Origin: G963667675 sp964291545
GTDB lineage: Bacteria > Chloroflexota > Dehalococcoidia > Lucifugimonadales > UBA3495
Reading direction: 5' to 3'
Assembly: GCA_964291545.2 (NCBI GenBank)
Contig: OZ219860.1
Coordinates: 930,001 to 994,000 of the forward strand
DNA length: 64,000 nt
Shown here piece by piece: positions 8,623 through 16,344 of the stretch. Under the pieces are notes generated by a model. That model saw only the letters and a program-made list of their open reading frames with translations. It was not told where the DNA came from and did no database searches. A program made the position numbers and the translations under genes. Each line of letters starts with the position of its first letter. The stretch's first letter is position 1.

Positions 8623-9888
8623 CTAGCCCTTGGGGAGACTGAAGGCGAAAGTGGCGCCCTCTCCCTCCCGGCTGTTCACCGTAATTTCGCCGCCGTGAAG
8701 CTGCACGATGTGTTTCACGATGGCCAACCCCAGCCCGGTGCCCCCGTCCCGGCGCGACCGGTCCGCCTTGTAGAACCGCTCGAACACGTGCGGAAGGTGT
8801 TCCCGGGCAATGCCCATTCCCGTATTTTCAACCCGGACTTGCACGCCTTCCCCATCTTCTTTAGCCGTTAGCGTTATCCGGCCGGCGTCCGAGGTGAACT
8901 TCACGGCGTTGTCCAACAGGTTCACCAAGGCCTGGCGCAGCTTTTCCTGGTCGGCCATGGCCGGCGGCACGTCTTCGCCACACTGTACGTTTATGGATAT
9001 ACCCCTGGGTTCAGACAGGCCCGCAAAACTGGCTCTCACGTCCTCCAGCAAGGGTCTCAGGTCCAGGGGATACAGGTGTATCGGCTCTTGGCCGCTCTCC
9101 AAACGGGAAAGCTCGAGGAGATCGCCGGCCATGCTGATCATCCGGCCCACGTCCTCGTTTATCCGCCTTATAAAGTCCTGGGCGACCTCAGGTTCGGCTA
9201 AAGCGCCATTCTCCAGGGTCTCCACCGAGGCCTTGACCGAGGCCAGCGGACTGCGAAGCTCGTGGGAAACGTTGCTAATGAACTCCCGCCGAGTGGTGTC
9301 CAACTGCCTCAGGCGAGACAGGTCGTGGAGCGTTAGAAGAACTCCGGGAAGCGAACTGCTGTCGGTCAGGGGCACAGCTATGGCGCTGAGGAACCGGCTG
9401 CGGGACAATTCCACTTCCCCGTACTGCGGTTGGTCCGTCTCAAGGGCCTGGGCAATCATCTGGTGCAGCTCGTGGTTCCTGGACAGCTCAATAAACCGCC
9501 GTCCCCGCGGGTCCTGGTCTTCTATTCCAAGAAGGTCTACGGCTATCGGGTTGATCAGTTGCGTTTCTCCATCGGGCCCGATCATCACTACCCCGTCCGC
9601 CATGACCTCCAACACGGTAGACAGCCTGTTGCGCTCGGTGGACAGTTCTTGGATAGTCGTTTGGAGCGTCTCCGCCATTGAATTCAAAGACTCGGCCAGT
9701 TCCCGGATCTCGTCCCTGGATATCGTAGACACCCGGTGGTCCAAGTCGCCCTGGGCAATGCGCCGGACTCCCTGGGTGACTTCACGAACGGAACGGAACG
9801 TGCGGCGGGCCAAAATGTACCCCAGCAGCACCGATACAAGGGCTGCGCCGAGCACTGCCAACACAATGGTAGCGATTAGCCAGTCCAC
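8623..9888 (-). CDS. phoR: PhoR-type sensor histidine kinase
   Basis: A 421-residue kinase: one N-terminal membrane helix (about 4-27), a HAMP-like stretch (28-80), a PAS domain (about 85-190), the HisKA dimerisation helix with phospho-acceptor His209 in FISNVSHELRSPL, and the ATP-binding domain with N box NLLDNAVKF and G boxes (GMGIAREHL, GGTGLGLAIV). There is no extracellular sensor domain, as expected for PhoR, which reads phosphate through Pst and PhoU. It lies 54 bases after phoB and close to the pst operon, which supports the name. Confidence 0.9.
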   Translation of the reverse strand: MDWLIATIVLAVLGAALVSVLLGYILARRTFRSVREVTQGVRRIAQGDLDHRVSTISRDEIRELAESLNSMAETLQTTIQELSTERNRLSTVLEVMADGVVMIGPDGETQLINPIAVDLLGIEDQDPRGRRFIELSRNHELHQMIAQALETDQPQYGEVELSRSRFLSAIAVPLTDSSSLPGVLLTLHDLSRLRQLDTTRREFISNVSHELRSPLASVKASVETLENGALAEPEVAQDFIRRINEDVGRMISMAGDLLELSRLESGQEPIHLYPLDLRPLLEDVRASFAGLSEPRGISINVQCGEDVPPAMADQEKLRQALVNLLDNAVKFTSDAGRITLTAKEDGEGVQVRVENTGMGIAREHLPHVFERFYKADRSRRDGGTGLGLAIVKHIVQLHGGEITVNSREGEGATFAFSLPKG

Positions 9889-9942
9889 CTTACGTTACAC
9901 CTTCTAGAAGAGTGTCCCACCACGTCTGAGAATGGGGCAGTC

Positions 9943-10635
9943 TCATTCTTGAAACTTGTATCCCACCCCTCGAATCGTGACTATGCTCTGGGGACTGCTG
10001 GGGTCGGACTCGATTTTTTCTCTTAGCCACCGGACGTGGACGTCGACTGTTCTGGTATCGCCGATGTAGTCCTGTTCCCACACTTGGTCCAGGATCTGGC
10101 GTCGGGTGTAGACCCTTCCTTTATTGGCCATCAACAGCGCCAGGAGATCGAACTCCCTGGGCTTCAAGTCGATCTGCCGCCCCTTCCGGCTGACCGCGTG
10201 GCCGGTCAGGTCCAGTTCCAGGGCCCCCGACTTGATGACGGTGGCCCCCGAGGCAGCCATGCGCCCGCTGCGGGGCCGCCGCAGGATGGCCCGGACCCTG
10301 GACAGCAGCTCGCGCATACTGAAGGGCTTCACCACGTAGTCATCGGCGCCCATCTCCAGTCCCACAACCCTGTCCACTTCCTCGGTCTTGGCCGTCAGCA
10401 TCAGCACCGGCACGTCGCTTGTCCTTCGCAGCAGCCGGCAAACCTCCAGGCCGTCCAGGGTGGGGAGCATGATGTCCAGGATGACCAGCGCCGGGTCGCT
10501 TTCCCTGGCAATCTCCAGCCCCGCCCCTCCGTCGGCGGCGGTAACGACCTGATACCCTGAGTGTTCCAGGTTGTACTTCAGCGCCTCGCGAAGGTTTTCC
10601 TCGTCCTCGACGATTAGGACCGTCTGTTCCTGCAA
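9943..10635 (-). CDS. phoB: PhoB-type response regulator
   Basis: A 230-residue OmpR/PhoB-family regulator. The receiver domain has acidic VEDEEN, phospho-acceptor Asp54 in LDIMLP and Lys in VVKPFSM. The C-terminal winged helix (about 130-230) ends in RTVDVHVRWLREKIE and IVTIRGVGYKF, the standard DNA-binding and wing pattern. It precedes phoR and the pair sits next to pstSCAB-phoU with its Pho box, so control of phosphate uptake is the natural reading. A perfect TATAAT lies 33 bases upstream of its ATG. Confidence 0.92.
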   Translation of the reverse strand: MQEQTVLIVEDEENLREALKYNLEHSGYQVVTAADGGAGLEIARESDPALVILDIMLPTLDGLEVCRLLRRTSDVPVLMLTAKTEEVDRVVGLEMGADDYVVKPFSMRELLSRVRAILRRPRSGRMAASGATVIKSGALELDLTGHAVSRKGRQIDLKPREFDLLALLMANKGRVYTRRQILDQVWEQDYIGDTRTVDVHVRWLREKIESDPSSPQSIVTIRGVGYKFQE

Positions 10636-10667
10636 ATCAAACTCCGGAATATGGCAGCTTGGCCGTC

Positions 10668-10673
10668 ATTATA
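10668..10673 (-). promoter_or_regulatory. Candidate -10 element for phoBR
   Basis: A perfect TATAAT on the minus strand, 33 bases before the phoB ATG. The region 17 bases upstream (GCACTT) is a poor -35, so it may depend on an activator. No Pho-box repeat array was found here. Confidence 0.45.
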
Positions 10674-10796
10674 CATAGTCACGATCGCTTAAGTGCTCCT
10701 GGCGGGCTGAACCGGCCGGCGACCCTTCGAATTGCTGCACATTTCGTCTGTTGCGGGTGAGACGCGCGAACCCCATCGGGGGGAGCGCCGAGAAGG

Positions 10797-11813
10797 TCAT
10801 GGCGTTTGAGGTGGGCTGGCCTGGCCATGGTGGTTCTGGCCTTTGCACGTTAAGGAGCCGTTTAAGCGGAGTCCGCAAGCATGACTGAGCCCAATACTGA
10901 CTGACCGGAATTCACCTTCCCAGAAGGAACCTTGGTAGTCTTGCCACGCAAAGACTCCTGTGTCCAACTCAGCCATGACCGGAGCGAATGCATCAACACC
11001 GCCGACCGGAGTAGCAATCGGGGGCTCATCTCGGTAGTCGTAATACGGTTCAAGGCCCCAACAAGAGACTGAACCGTCCTCTAGCACTCCGCAGTTGGGG
11101 CTGCCGCCACTCAGCGATACAAACTTAGTCGACGGCACGGGCGGCTGATACGCCCACACTCCCCAACAGACTGCCAAATTCTCCTCAGTCAGCCCACATC
11201 CATGATTCGCCCCCAGGCTCACTGTGCGAAAGATGCCCTCCGGGACCGGAAATGAGGCGATCCTCTCACTTCCCCAGCAGGCGATTGACCCGTGTTCCCG
11301 GACTCCGCACGTGTGATTCCAGCCTGCATGGACCCAAGTAAAAACTCCGGTGGGTGGATCAGACTGTCCTAGGCCATTGGCACCCCAACACCGGATTTCG
11401 CCTTCAATCGTTAAACCGCAAGTGTGGGCCAATCCGACAGCCACCGACTGGAACGCGTCCATAGGGGGTGTGGATTCTCCATACTCGTCACGGCCCCAGC
11501 AGGCGATTGAGTCGTCTTCCAACACGCCGCATGTGTGATGTCTCCCCGCGCTGAGCTGCAGGAATACACCCTTCGGAGGCACGGCCTGGCCACTTTCGTT
11601 GAAGCCCCAACAGACCGCAGTTCCATCTTCAAGAATTCCGCAACTATGAAACCACCCTGCGCTAACCGCGCTAAATGGTAATGGAACCTTATCCGGGCGC
11701 TCGGTGGCAACTCCGCACGAAGACGCGACTAAGAGCATTAACAGCCCCACCAAGATCGCTGCCACCGCTAGTCCCCGACGTTGAAACTCCTGGTTCTCCC
11801 GATGGCTGACCAC
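10797..11813 (-). CDS. RCC1-repeat-like exported lipoprotein
   Basis: A signal peptide with lipobox VASSC is followed by about seven RCC1/BLIP-II-type repeats of roughly 40 residues. Each carries a core like HTCGV-x5-IACWG, so every repeat has two Cys and a Trp-Gly. The repeats predict a seven-bladed propeller outside the membrane, probably with a disulfide per blade. One blade (about 240-290) is degraded. Such proteins are common in Chloroflexota genomes; their ligands are unknown. The open frame extends to 11870, but that would run into tRNA-Ala, so I take GTG at 11813 as the start. It stands alone between phoB and the tRNA. Confidence 0.75.
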   Translation of the reverse strand: MVSHRENQEFQRRGLAVAAILVGLLMLLVASSCGVATERPDKVPLPFSAVSAGWFHSCGILEDGTAVCWGFNESGQAVPPKGVFLQLSAGRHHTCGVLEDDSIACWGRDEYGESTPPMDAFQSVAVGLAHTCGLTIEGEIRCWGANGLGQSDPPTGVFTWVHAGWNHTCGVREHGSIACWGSERIASFPVPEGIFRTVSLGANHGCGLTEENLAVCWGVWAYQPPVPSTKFVSLSGGSPNCGVLEDGSVSCWGLEPYYDYRDEPPIATPVGGVDAFAPVMAELDTGVFAWQDYQGSFWEGEFRSVSIGLSHACGLRLNGSLTCKGQNHHGQASPPQTP

Positions 11814-11829
11814 TACATGTAAACAACGG

Positions 11830-11901
11830 TGGAGGTGAGGGGATTTGAACCCCTGGCCCCCTGCGTGCAAAGCAGGTGCTCTCCCCCTGAGCTACACCCC
11901 C
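11830..11901 (-). tRNA. tRNA-Ala (anticodon TGC)
   Basis: A full cloverleaf on the minus strand: acceptor GGGGGTG pairs with CACCTCC, followed by discriminator A. The anticodon stem-loop is CCTGC-TTTGCAC-GCAGG (anticodon TGC) and the T arm is AGGGG-TTCAAAT-CCCCT. The 3' CCA is not fully encoded (only CC follows). The gene is 72 nt without CCA. Confidence 0.97.
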
Positions 11902-11937
11902 ACGGCATTACGCGCGAAAAGAGGAACGCGTCTATTG

Positions 11938-11946
11938 ATTATAGCA
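11938..11946 (-). promoter_or_regulatory. Extended -10 promoter for tRNA-Ala
   Basis: The minus strand reads TGCTATAAT, a perfect TATAAT with an extended TGn, 37 bases upstream of the tRNA 5' end. No good -35 is present. Confidence 0.55.
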
Positions 11947-11986
11947 AGGGGACAGGTGGGACAGGTTGAGGGCCTGGCTCCCGGTA

Positions 11987-12262
11987 TCAGCTGCCTTGTG
12001 GGCCTTGCACGGCGGCAATCTCTTCCAGGTCGAAGCGGTACTCTTCGATGACCGGATTAGCCAAGAGCTTGTCGCATATTCCGGCCACCAGGTCCTGCGC
12101 CCGGCCCAGGTCCGTCTCGTCGACCCTGACCTCCATGTACTTGCCCATCCTGACGTCGTCGACTGACCCAAACCCCAGCTGCCTGAGACTTGCCAAAACA
12201 GTCTGTCCCTGGGGGTCGTTGACCCCCGGCTTCAGCGTCACGTTTATTCTTGCCAGATACAT
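11987..12262 (-). CDS. purS: Phosphoribosylformylglycinamidine synthase subunit PurS
   Basis: A 91-residue PurS: small alpha/beta subunit that bridges PurL and PurQ in the fourth step of purine synthesis. The family pattern is clear (ARINVTLKPGVNDPQGQ at the N-terminus, LRQLGFGSVDDVRMGKY, then a C-terminal helix). The ATG at 12262 is chosen because the open frame upstream shows no PurS similarity and overlaps the DUF3105 gene. purL and purQ are not in this window, though purB, purE and guaA are upstream on the same strand. Confidence 0.93.
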   Translation of the reverse strand: MYLARINVTLKPGVNDPQGQTVLASLRQLGFGSVDDVRMGKYMEVRVDETDLGRAQDLVAGICDKLLANPVIEEYRFDLEEIAAVQGPQGS

Positions 12263-12309
12263 CTGCAAGCCACCCAGGATAGTGGGCGCTCTCTTCGCCA
12301 CTTCCGGCG

Positions 12310-12999
12310 TTAGCTCATAACCCCGCTGTTGGTGCAGGGAGCGCCGCGGCCGGGAAACTCCGGGCTCAACGTGCCGGCGTAGGCCCGGATGAATCTCTCT
12401 ATCCGGTCTCCGTCCACCCCCTGCATGGTGTCCAGTACGCCCCACGTGGTAAGGGCCACTGTTCCCTCTGGAATCTTTTCGTAGAAGCGCGTAACCGTCC
12501 AATCGGGCGCCAGATCAAAACCGTCCATGAACTCCCTGAGTTGCGCCACGTCGGCTTGGTCGGGCAGGTTGTAGCTGACGATGATGTTGCCGTGCTCCAT
12601 GTTGTGCACGATCAACTCGTCGGGCAGGACGTCCTCATAGAAGCCACAGCGGGCCCAGAATTCCCAATGGTCGCCCGACGTAGGCGGCGTGGTGTTGTAG
12701 TCCACCGTCTGGGTTTCGGGTACGTGGTTTAAGGTTGGCATCAGCTCCTGTTCGACTCCGATACCGTCCTGGTACTCGCTATACTCGCCGACCCCCGATA
12801 CCTGGGGACCTCCCCCGCCCAGGGGAATGCCTCCAACAGCGAATCCGGCTATCACAAGCACGGCGACGATGGCCGAGGCCGCAAGGTAAAGCTTGTTGGT
12901 CTTTTTCCTGGCGGGCCTGGATTCAGTCAGGGAACCGCCGGACCTAACGCCCCTGGGAATAGCTTGGCCGCGCCTCCGGCGGCGTCTCGATTCAGGCAA
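12310..12999 (-). CDS. DUF3105 membrane-anchored protein
   Basis: This 229-residue protein has a basic, Arg-rich N-terminus, one membrane helix (about 37-57), and an extracytoplasmic DUF3105 domain with its conserved VDYNTTPPTSGDHW, ARCGFY and VHNMEHGNIIVSYN blocks. Two Cys (in ARCGFY and APCTN) could form a disulfide. The function of DUF3105 is unknown. It lies between purB and purS in the same direction with short gaps and is probably only a passenger in that transcript. Confidence 0.85.
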   Translation of the reverse strand: MPESRRRRRRGQAIPRGVRSGGSLTESRPARKKTNKLYLAASAIVAVLVIAGFAVGGIPLGGGGPQVSGVGEYSEYQDGIGVEQELMPTLNHVPETQTVDYNTTPPTSGDHWEFWARCGFYEDVLPDELIVHNMEHGNIIVSYNLPDQADVAQLREFMDGFDLAPDWTVTRFYEKIPEGTVALTTWGVLDTMQGVDGDRIERFIRAYAGTLSPEFPGRGAPCTNSGVMS

Positions 13000-13058
13000 G
13001 TGAGGTTCCTCCGACCATATATGTGCTCAGGTCCATCGAACGTTCAATAGTTACCCCG

Positions 13059-14369
13059 TCACGAGGCGGCCTGCGCCTCCGACAGCCCCAGCCGCCGGAA
13101 GGTGTCGTCCACGTAACGGGTGTAATAGCCGTAGTCGAATATTTCTTCGATCTGCTCCTTGGACAGGTACGCCAAGGCCTTGTCATCGGATTTGACCAGA
13201 TCTCGGAAGTCCTGGCCCTTGTCCCAGCTGGCGGCGGCGTTCTTCTGCACTATTTTGTAAGCCGTTTCCCGGGCGAGCCCCTGGTCCACCAAGGCCAACA
13301 GAAGCCTCTGGCTGAAAATAACGCCGCGGCTGCTTTCCATATTTGCCCACATCCGGTCCGGGAAGACCCTCAAACCGCTGATGACGCGGTCAAAGATGCT
13401 CAGGATGTAGTCCAGGGCCAGGCACGAGTCGGGAAACACTATTCTTTCCGCAGAGGAATGGCTGATGTCCCGTTCTCCCCACAACGCCACGTTTTCCAGT
13501 GCAGTCACGCTGTGGCCGCGAATCAGCCGGGCAAGGCCGCAGATGCGTTCGGTTAACTCGGGATTACGCTTGTGGGGCATGGCCGACGAACCCGTTTGTC
13601 CCTGGCCGAACGGCTCCTCCACCTCGTGCAGTTCGGTGCGCTGCAGGGTGCGAATCTCTGTGGCGAACTTTTCCAGCGACGCCGCGATGAGGCCCAACGT
13701 CATCACGAAGTGGGCATGCCGGTCCCGCTGCACCACCTGGTTCGACACCGGGTCCATCTGGAGACCCAGGCGCTGGCCCGCTTTCTCTTCTACCGACGGC
13801 GGCACCGTCGCGTGGGTGCCCACCGCTCCGGATATCTTGCCCACCCGAACGCTCTCCAACGCCTCAACCAGCCTGGCCCTCTGGCGCCGCATTTCCTCCC
13901 ACCACAGCGCCAGCTTCAGCCCGAAGGTGATGGGTTCGGCGTGAACACCGTGGGTGCGCCCCATCATTATGGTGTCCTTGTGCTCCACCGCCCTACCCCG
14001 CAACGACATCAAAACGTCGTCCATGTCTTGCAGCAACAGGGCTCCGGCCTCGGTTAGCTGGAGACCGGTCGCAGTGTCCAGAACATCCGAGGACGTTAGC
14101 CCCAGGTGCAGCCACCGGCCCTCTGGACCCAAGCCTTCAGTGACGGACGTAAGAAAGGCAGTGACGTCGTGGCGGGTCTGCTCGAAGACCTCCATCATGC
14201 GGTCGTGGTTGTACTCGGCCTGCCGCAACCGGGCCATGTCCTCTTCCGGGATCACCCCCTCGTCGGTCCAGGCCTCGCAGGCCGCCAGCTCCACGTCGAG
14301 CCACTTCCGGTACTTGTTCTCGTCCGACCACACCTTTTTCATGGCCGGCCTGGAATATCGTTCAATCAC
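13059..14369 (-). CDS. purB: Adenylosuccinate lyase
   Basis: A 436-residue fumarase/aspartase-superfamily lyase. It shows the superfamily signature GSSAMPHKRNP, the His-bearing GRTHGVHAEPITFG and TSSDVLDTATGL. It splits SAICAR to AICAR and adenylosuccinate to AMP, releasing fumarate. The open frame runs to 14426, but the family N-terminus (IERYSRP-x-M) begins right after GTG 14369, which overlaps the upstream HAD gene by only 8 bases. Length then matches the family. Confidence 0.95.
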   Translation of the reverse strand: MIERYSRPAMKKVWSDENKYRKWLDVELAACEAWTDEGVIPEEDMARLRQAEYNHDRMMEVFEQTRHDVTAFLTSVTEGLGPEGRWLHLGLTSSDVLDTATGLQLTEAGALLLQDMDDVLMSLRGRAVEHKDTIMMGRTHGVHAEPITFGLKLALWWEEMRRQRARLVEALESVRVGKISGAVGTHATVPPSVEEKAGQRLGLQMDPVSNQVVQRDRHAHFVMTLGLIAASLEKFATEIRTLQRTELHEVEEPFGQGQTGSSAMPHKRNPELTERICGLARLIRGHSVTALENVALWGERDISHSSAERIVFPDSCLALDYILSIFDRVISGLRVFPDRMWANMESSRGVIFSQRLLLALVDQGLARETAYKIVQKNAAASWDKGQDFRDLVKSDDKALAYLSKEQIEEIFDYGYYTRYVDDTFRRLGLSEAQAAS

Positions 14370-15105
14370 GGCCGGCCTGCCCCTTCCCAGGATTGCCGGA
14401 CCGAGTCGAGTCTGGACCCAGGCCATTGGACGAATGTTCCTTCACGGCCAGCAGCATGTCCTCGAAGTCCGTAAACGGATGGAATGGTATGTCGCGCCTG
14501 GCGCATTCCGTGGCCAACCTACGGTGAGCAAACAACACGTCCGCCCGGTCCGCCGCTTCGAAGTCCGACATACCGTCGCCGGCATAGAAGACGCAATGTC
14601 CCTGTTCCCGGTACCGGTCCACCACTAACCCCTTGGAGATTCCCAATTTCTCCTGCCCAGGCCGGGCATGGCGGTACTCGAAACTGATGCCTTGGGGGGT
14701 GAATTCGGTGTTGACTGCAAACACTGGCACTTCGGCGAACCCGTATTGTTCCAATAGCGCCTCGATATAAAAGTCCAAGCCAAGGCTCACGATGGCCATG
14801 GGGAACCCATGAGAACGGCAATACGACCATAGCTCACCGAAGAAGGGCCGCAGCGTAGCGTTCTGCTTGACATAAGCCTGCATGGCCGCCCGGTCTGCCC
14901 GGATGTCCCGGAAGACAATCTCCTGGTACTCCTTGAGAGTCAGTTCCCGGGACAGCAGCTGCTCACGGGTATCCTTCCAAGTAGGGCCGCCAAAGTGATT
15001 CAGCAATAGCTCGGCAACGTTTTGCTCCGCCGAGGTGTCGTCGAAGTCGACGAGCACCGCGGGAGGCAGGCTACCGTTCCCGTAGTTGCTGCCGGTAGTC
15101 CTCAT
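14362..15105 (-). CDS. HAD-superfamily phosphatase (MtnX/SerB-like)
   Basis: A 247-residue HAD hydrolase of subclass IB. The catalytic motif is DFDDTSAEQN (nucleophile Asp20, acid Asp22). Motif II lies in MAIVSLGLDFY and motif III/IV is YAGDGMSDFEAAD. The closest families I recognise are MtnX (methionine salvage) and phosphoserine phosphatase-like enzymes; the substrate cannot be set. It is wedged between purE (35-base overlap) and purB (8-base overlap), so it is co-translated with purine genes without an obvious purine role. Confidence 0.82.
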   Translation of the reverse strand: MRTTGSNYGNGSLPPAVLVDFDDTSAEQNVAELLLNHFGGPTWKDTREQLLSRELTLKEYQEIVFRDIRADRAAMQAYVKQNATLRPFFGELWSYCRSHGFPMAIVSLGLDFYIEALLEQYGFAEVPVFAVNTEFTPQGISFEYRHARPGQEKLGISKGLVVDRYREQGHCVFYAGDGMSDFEAADRADVLFAHRRLATECARRDIPFHPFTDFEDMLLAVKEHSSNGLGPDSTRSGNPGKGQAGRD

Positions 15106-15529
15106 ACGCCTGCCTGATTTCGTCGTATTTGAGGCCCAGGATCTGTGCCGCCAGGTAGGCCGCGTTACGGGCGCCCCAATTGCCGATGGCCACGCAGGCC
15201 ACGGGAATCCCAGGCGGCATCTGGGCCGTGCTTAGCAGCGAGTCAATTCCATTGAGGTCGCTGGAGGTGAGCGGAATCCCAATGACCGGAAGCGTTGTCC
15301 ACGCCGCCAGCGTTCCGCCCAACGCCGCAGAACCGCCGGCCGCCGCAATGAAAACCTCTATCCCCCGCTCCCGGGCTGACAGGGCGTACTCCCGGACCCG
15401 CTCCGGGGTGCGGTGGGCCGACAGGGCGCGGACTTCGTAGTCGATTTTCATTTGCTCCAGGGTCTTGATGGTATCCTGGATCAAATGTTCATCCGAGGCG
15501 CTCCCCATTACCAAACCGACTAAGGGCAT
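15071..15529 (-). CDS. purE: N5-carboxyaminoimidazole ribonucleotide mutase
   Basis: A 152-residue class I PurE, which converts N5-CAIR to CAIR. The active-site blocks are present: MGSASDEHLI, SAHRTPERV (catalytic His) and VIGIPLTSS. The central loop reads AAGGSAALGG, a variant of the more usual AGMAAHLPG. ATG 15529 is chosen; upstream frame is not PurE-like. No purK is adjacent. The gene ends inside the HAD phosphatase gene. Confidence 0.93.
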   Translation of the reverse strand: MPLVGLVMGSASDEHLIQDTIKTLEQMKIDYEVRALSAHRTPERVREYALSARERGIEVFIAAAGGSAALGGTLAAWTTLPVIGIPLTSSDLNGIDSLLSTAQMPPGIPVACVAIGNWGARNAAYLAAQILGLKYDEIRQAYEDYRQQLRER

Positions 15530-15555
15530 CGACTTTACCTCCTCAGTATTAGAGC

Positions 15556-16029
15556 CTAAAGTTCCAACTCGTCTCGAATCGCCTCCAACAACGCCACCTC
15601 CAGGGCTTCCCGCTCTGGGCGGACCTCGACCCCGTTGACGAGAATGGAAGCGCCGTCCTCTGCCAAGACCAGTTCGACCTCTATCTCCCGGTCTCCAAAC
15701 TCCTCCCACGACAGCGCGTGGGTAATCGCGTCGTACTGGTCCTCGTCGCCATCATCGAACACGTCGAGAGCATCCAGCCCGTCTTCCCCATCGACATCCT
15801 CGTCCGGTTCCCAGGAAACGATGCTCTCCAGTTCGCCTTGGCCGTCCAATATCCTGCTGTTGACGTCTGCCAGCAACGCCCCAATTCCCAAGGACCCCGC
15901 CAGGTCCGCCAGGTTTTGGCGCTCGCGGCGCAATTTTTCCTCGGCCTCCGCCGCTTCTCTTTGCCGCACCGGCCGTACCCGTTCCAACTCTTGTTTCAAC
16001 GCGGAGAGCGATTCCCGCCACTGCATCAT
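15556..16029 (-). CDS. Hypothetical acidic coiled-coil protein
   Basis: A 157-residue protein of unknown family. Residues 5-45 form a charged heptad-like helix rich in Glu, Arg and Leu. A very acidic stretch with runs of Asp/Glu follows (about 74-105), then a small alpha/beta-looking C-terminal segment. No signal peptide or membrane segment. It is 26 bases upstream of purE in the same direction. Codon use looks like the neighbours, so it is likely a real gene. Confidence 0.6.
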   Translation of the reverse strand: MMQWRESLSALKQELERVRPVRQREAAEAEEKLRRERQNLADLAGSLGIGALLADVNSRILDGQGELESIVSWEPDEDVDGEDGLDALDVFDDGDEDQYDAITHALSWEEFGDREIEVELVLAEDGASILVNGVEVRPEREALEVALLEAIRDELEL

Positions 16030-16344
16030 CCAATCTCCCGCCTGTTCACCTGGCGAACATTCTCGAACTTTCTAAGCGACTTCCGCAACAACCCGGAAGG
16101 TCACCGAGCTCCGCGGAACCAATCTCTAGCGCCGCAGCGCAGGAAAAATTATTCTCCTGGACATCATCCCTAAGCCGACGCGCAGGCCGCAGGCTCCAAG
16201 TGAGGACTTCCGGTTGGCTCATGGATGCTGCTGTCGGCGGCAAAGTCGTCTAGGCGTCAGAGCAGCGATATTGTATCGCACATCGGGAATTTCGGGGAGG
16301 GTCCAACGTCACCGGCGGTGACCGCCGTTCGCCCAAGTTGGCCG
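16030..16344. other. Intergenic region after guaA
   Basis: 315 bases between the guaA stop and the coiled-coil gene. It holds a short perfect hairpin (GCGATA-TTG-TATCGC, 16265-16279) and an inverted repeat GTCACC-GGC-GGTGAC (16308-16322). Neither has the T tract of an intrinsic terminator. I see no gene. Confidence 0.4.

Noticed and set aside
11814..11870. N-terminal extension of the RCC1-like gene
   Set aside because: It would overlap tRNA-Ala, and the signal peptide is complete from GTG 11813.
16265..16279. Terminator of guaA
   Set aside because: The 6-bp AT-containing stem has no T tract.
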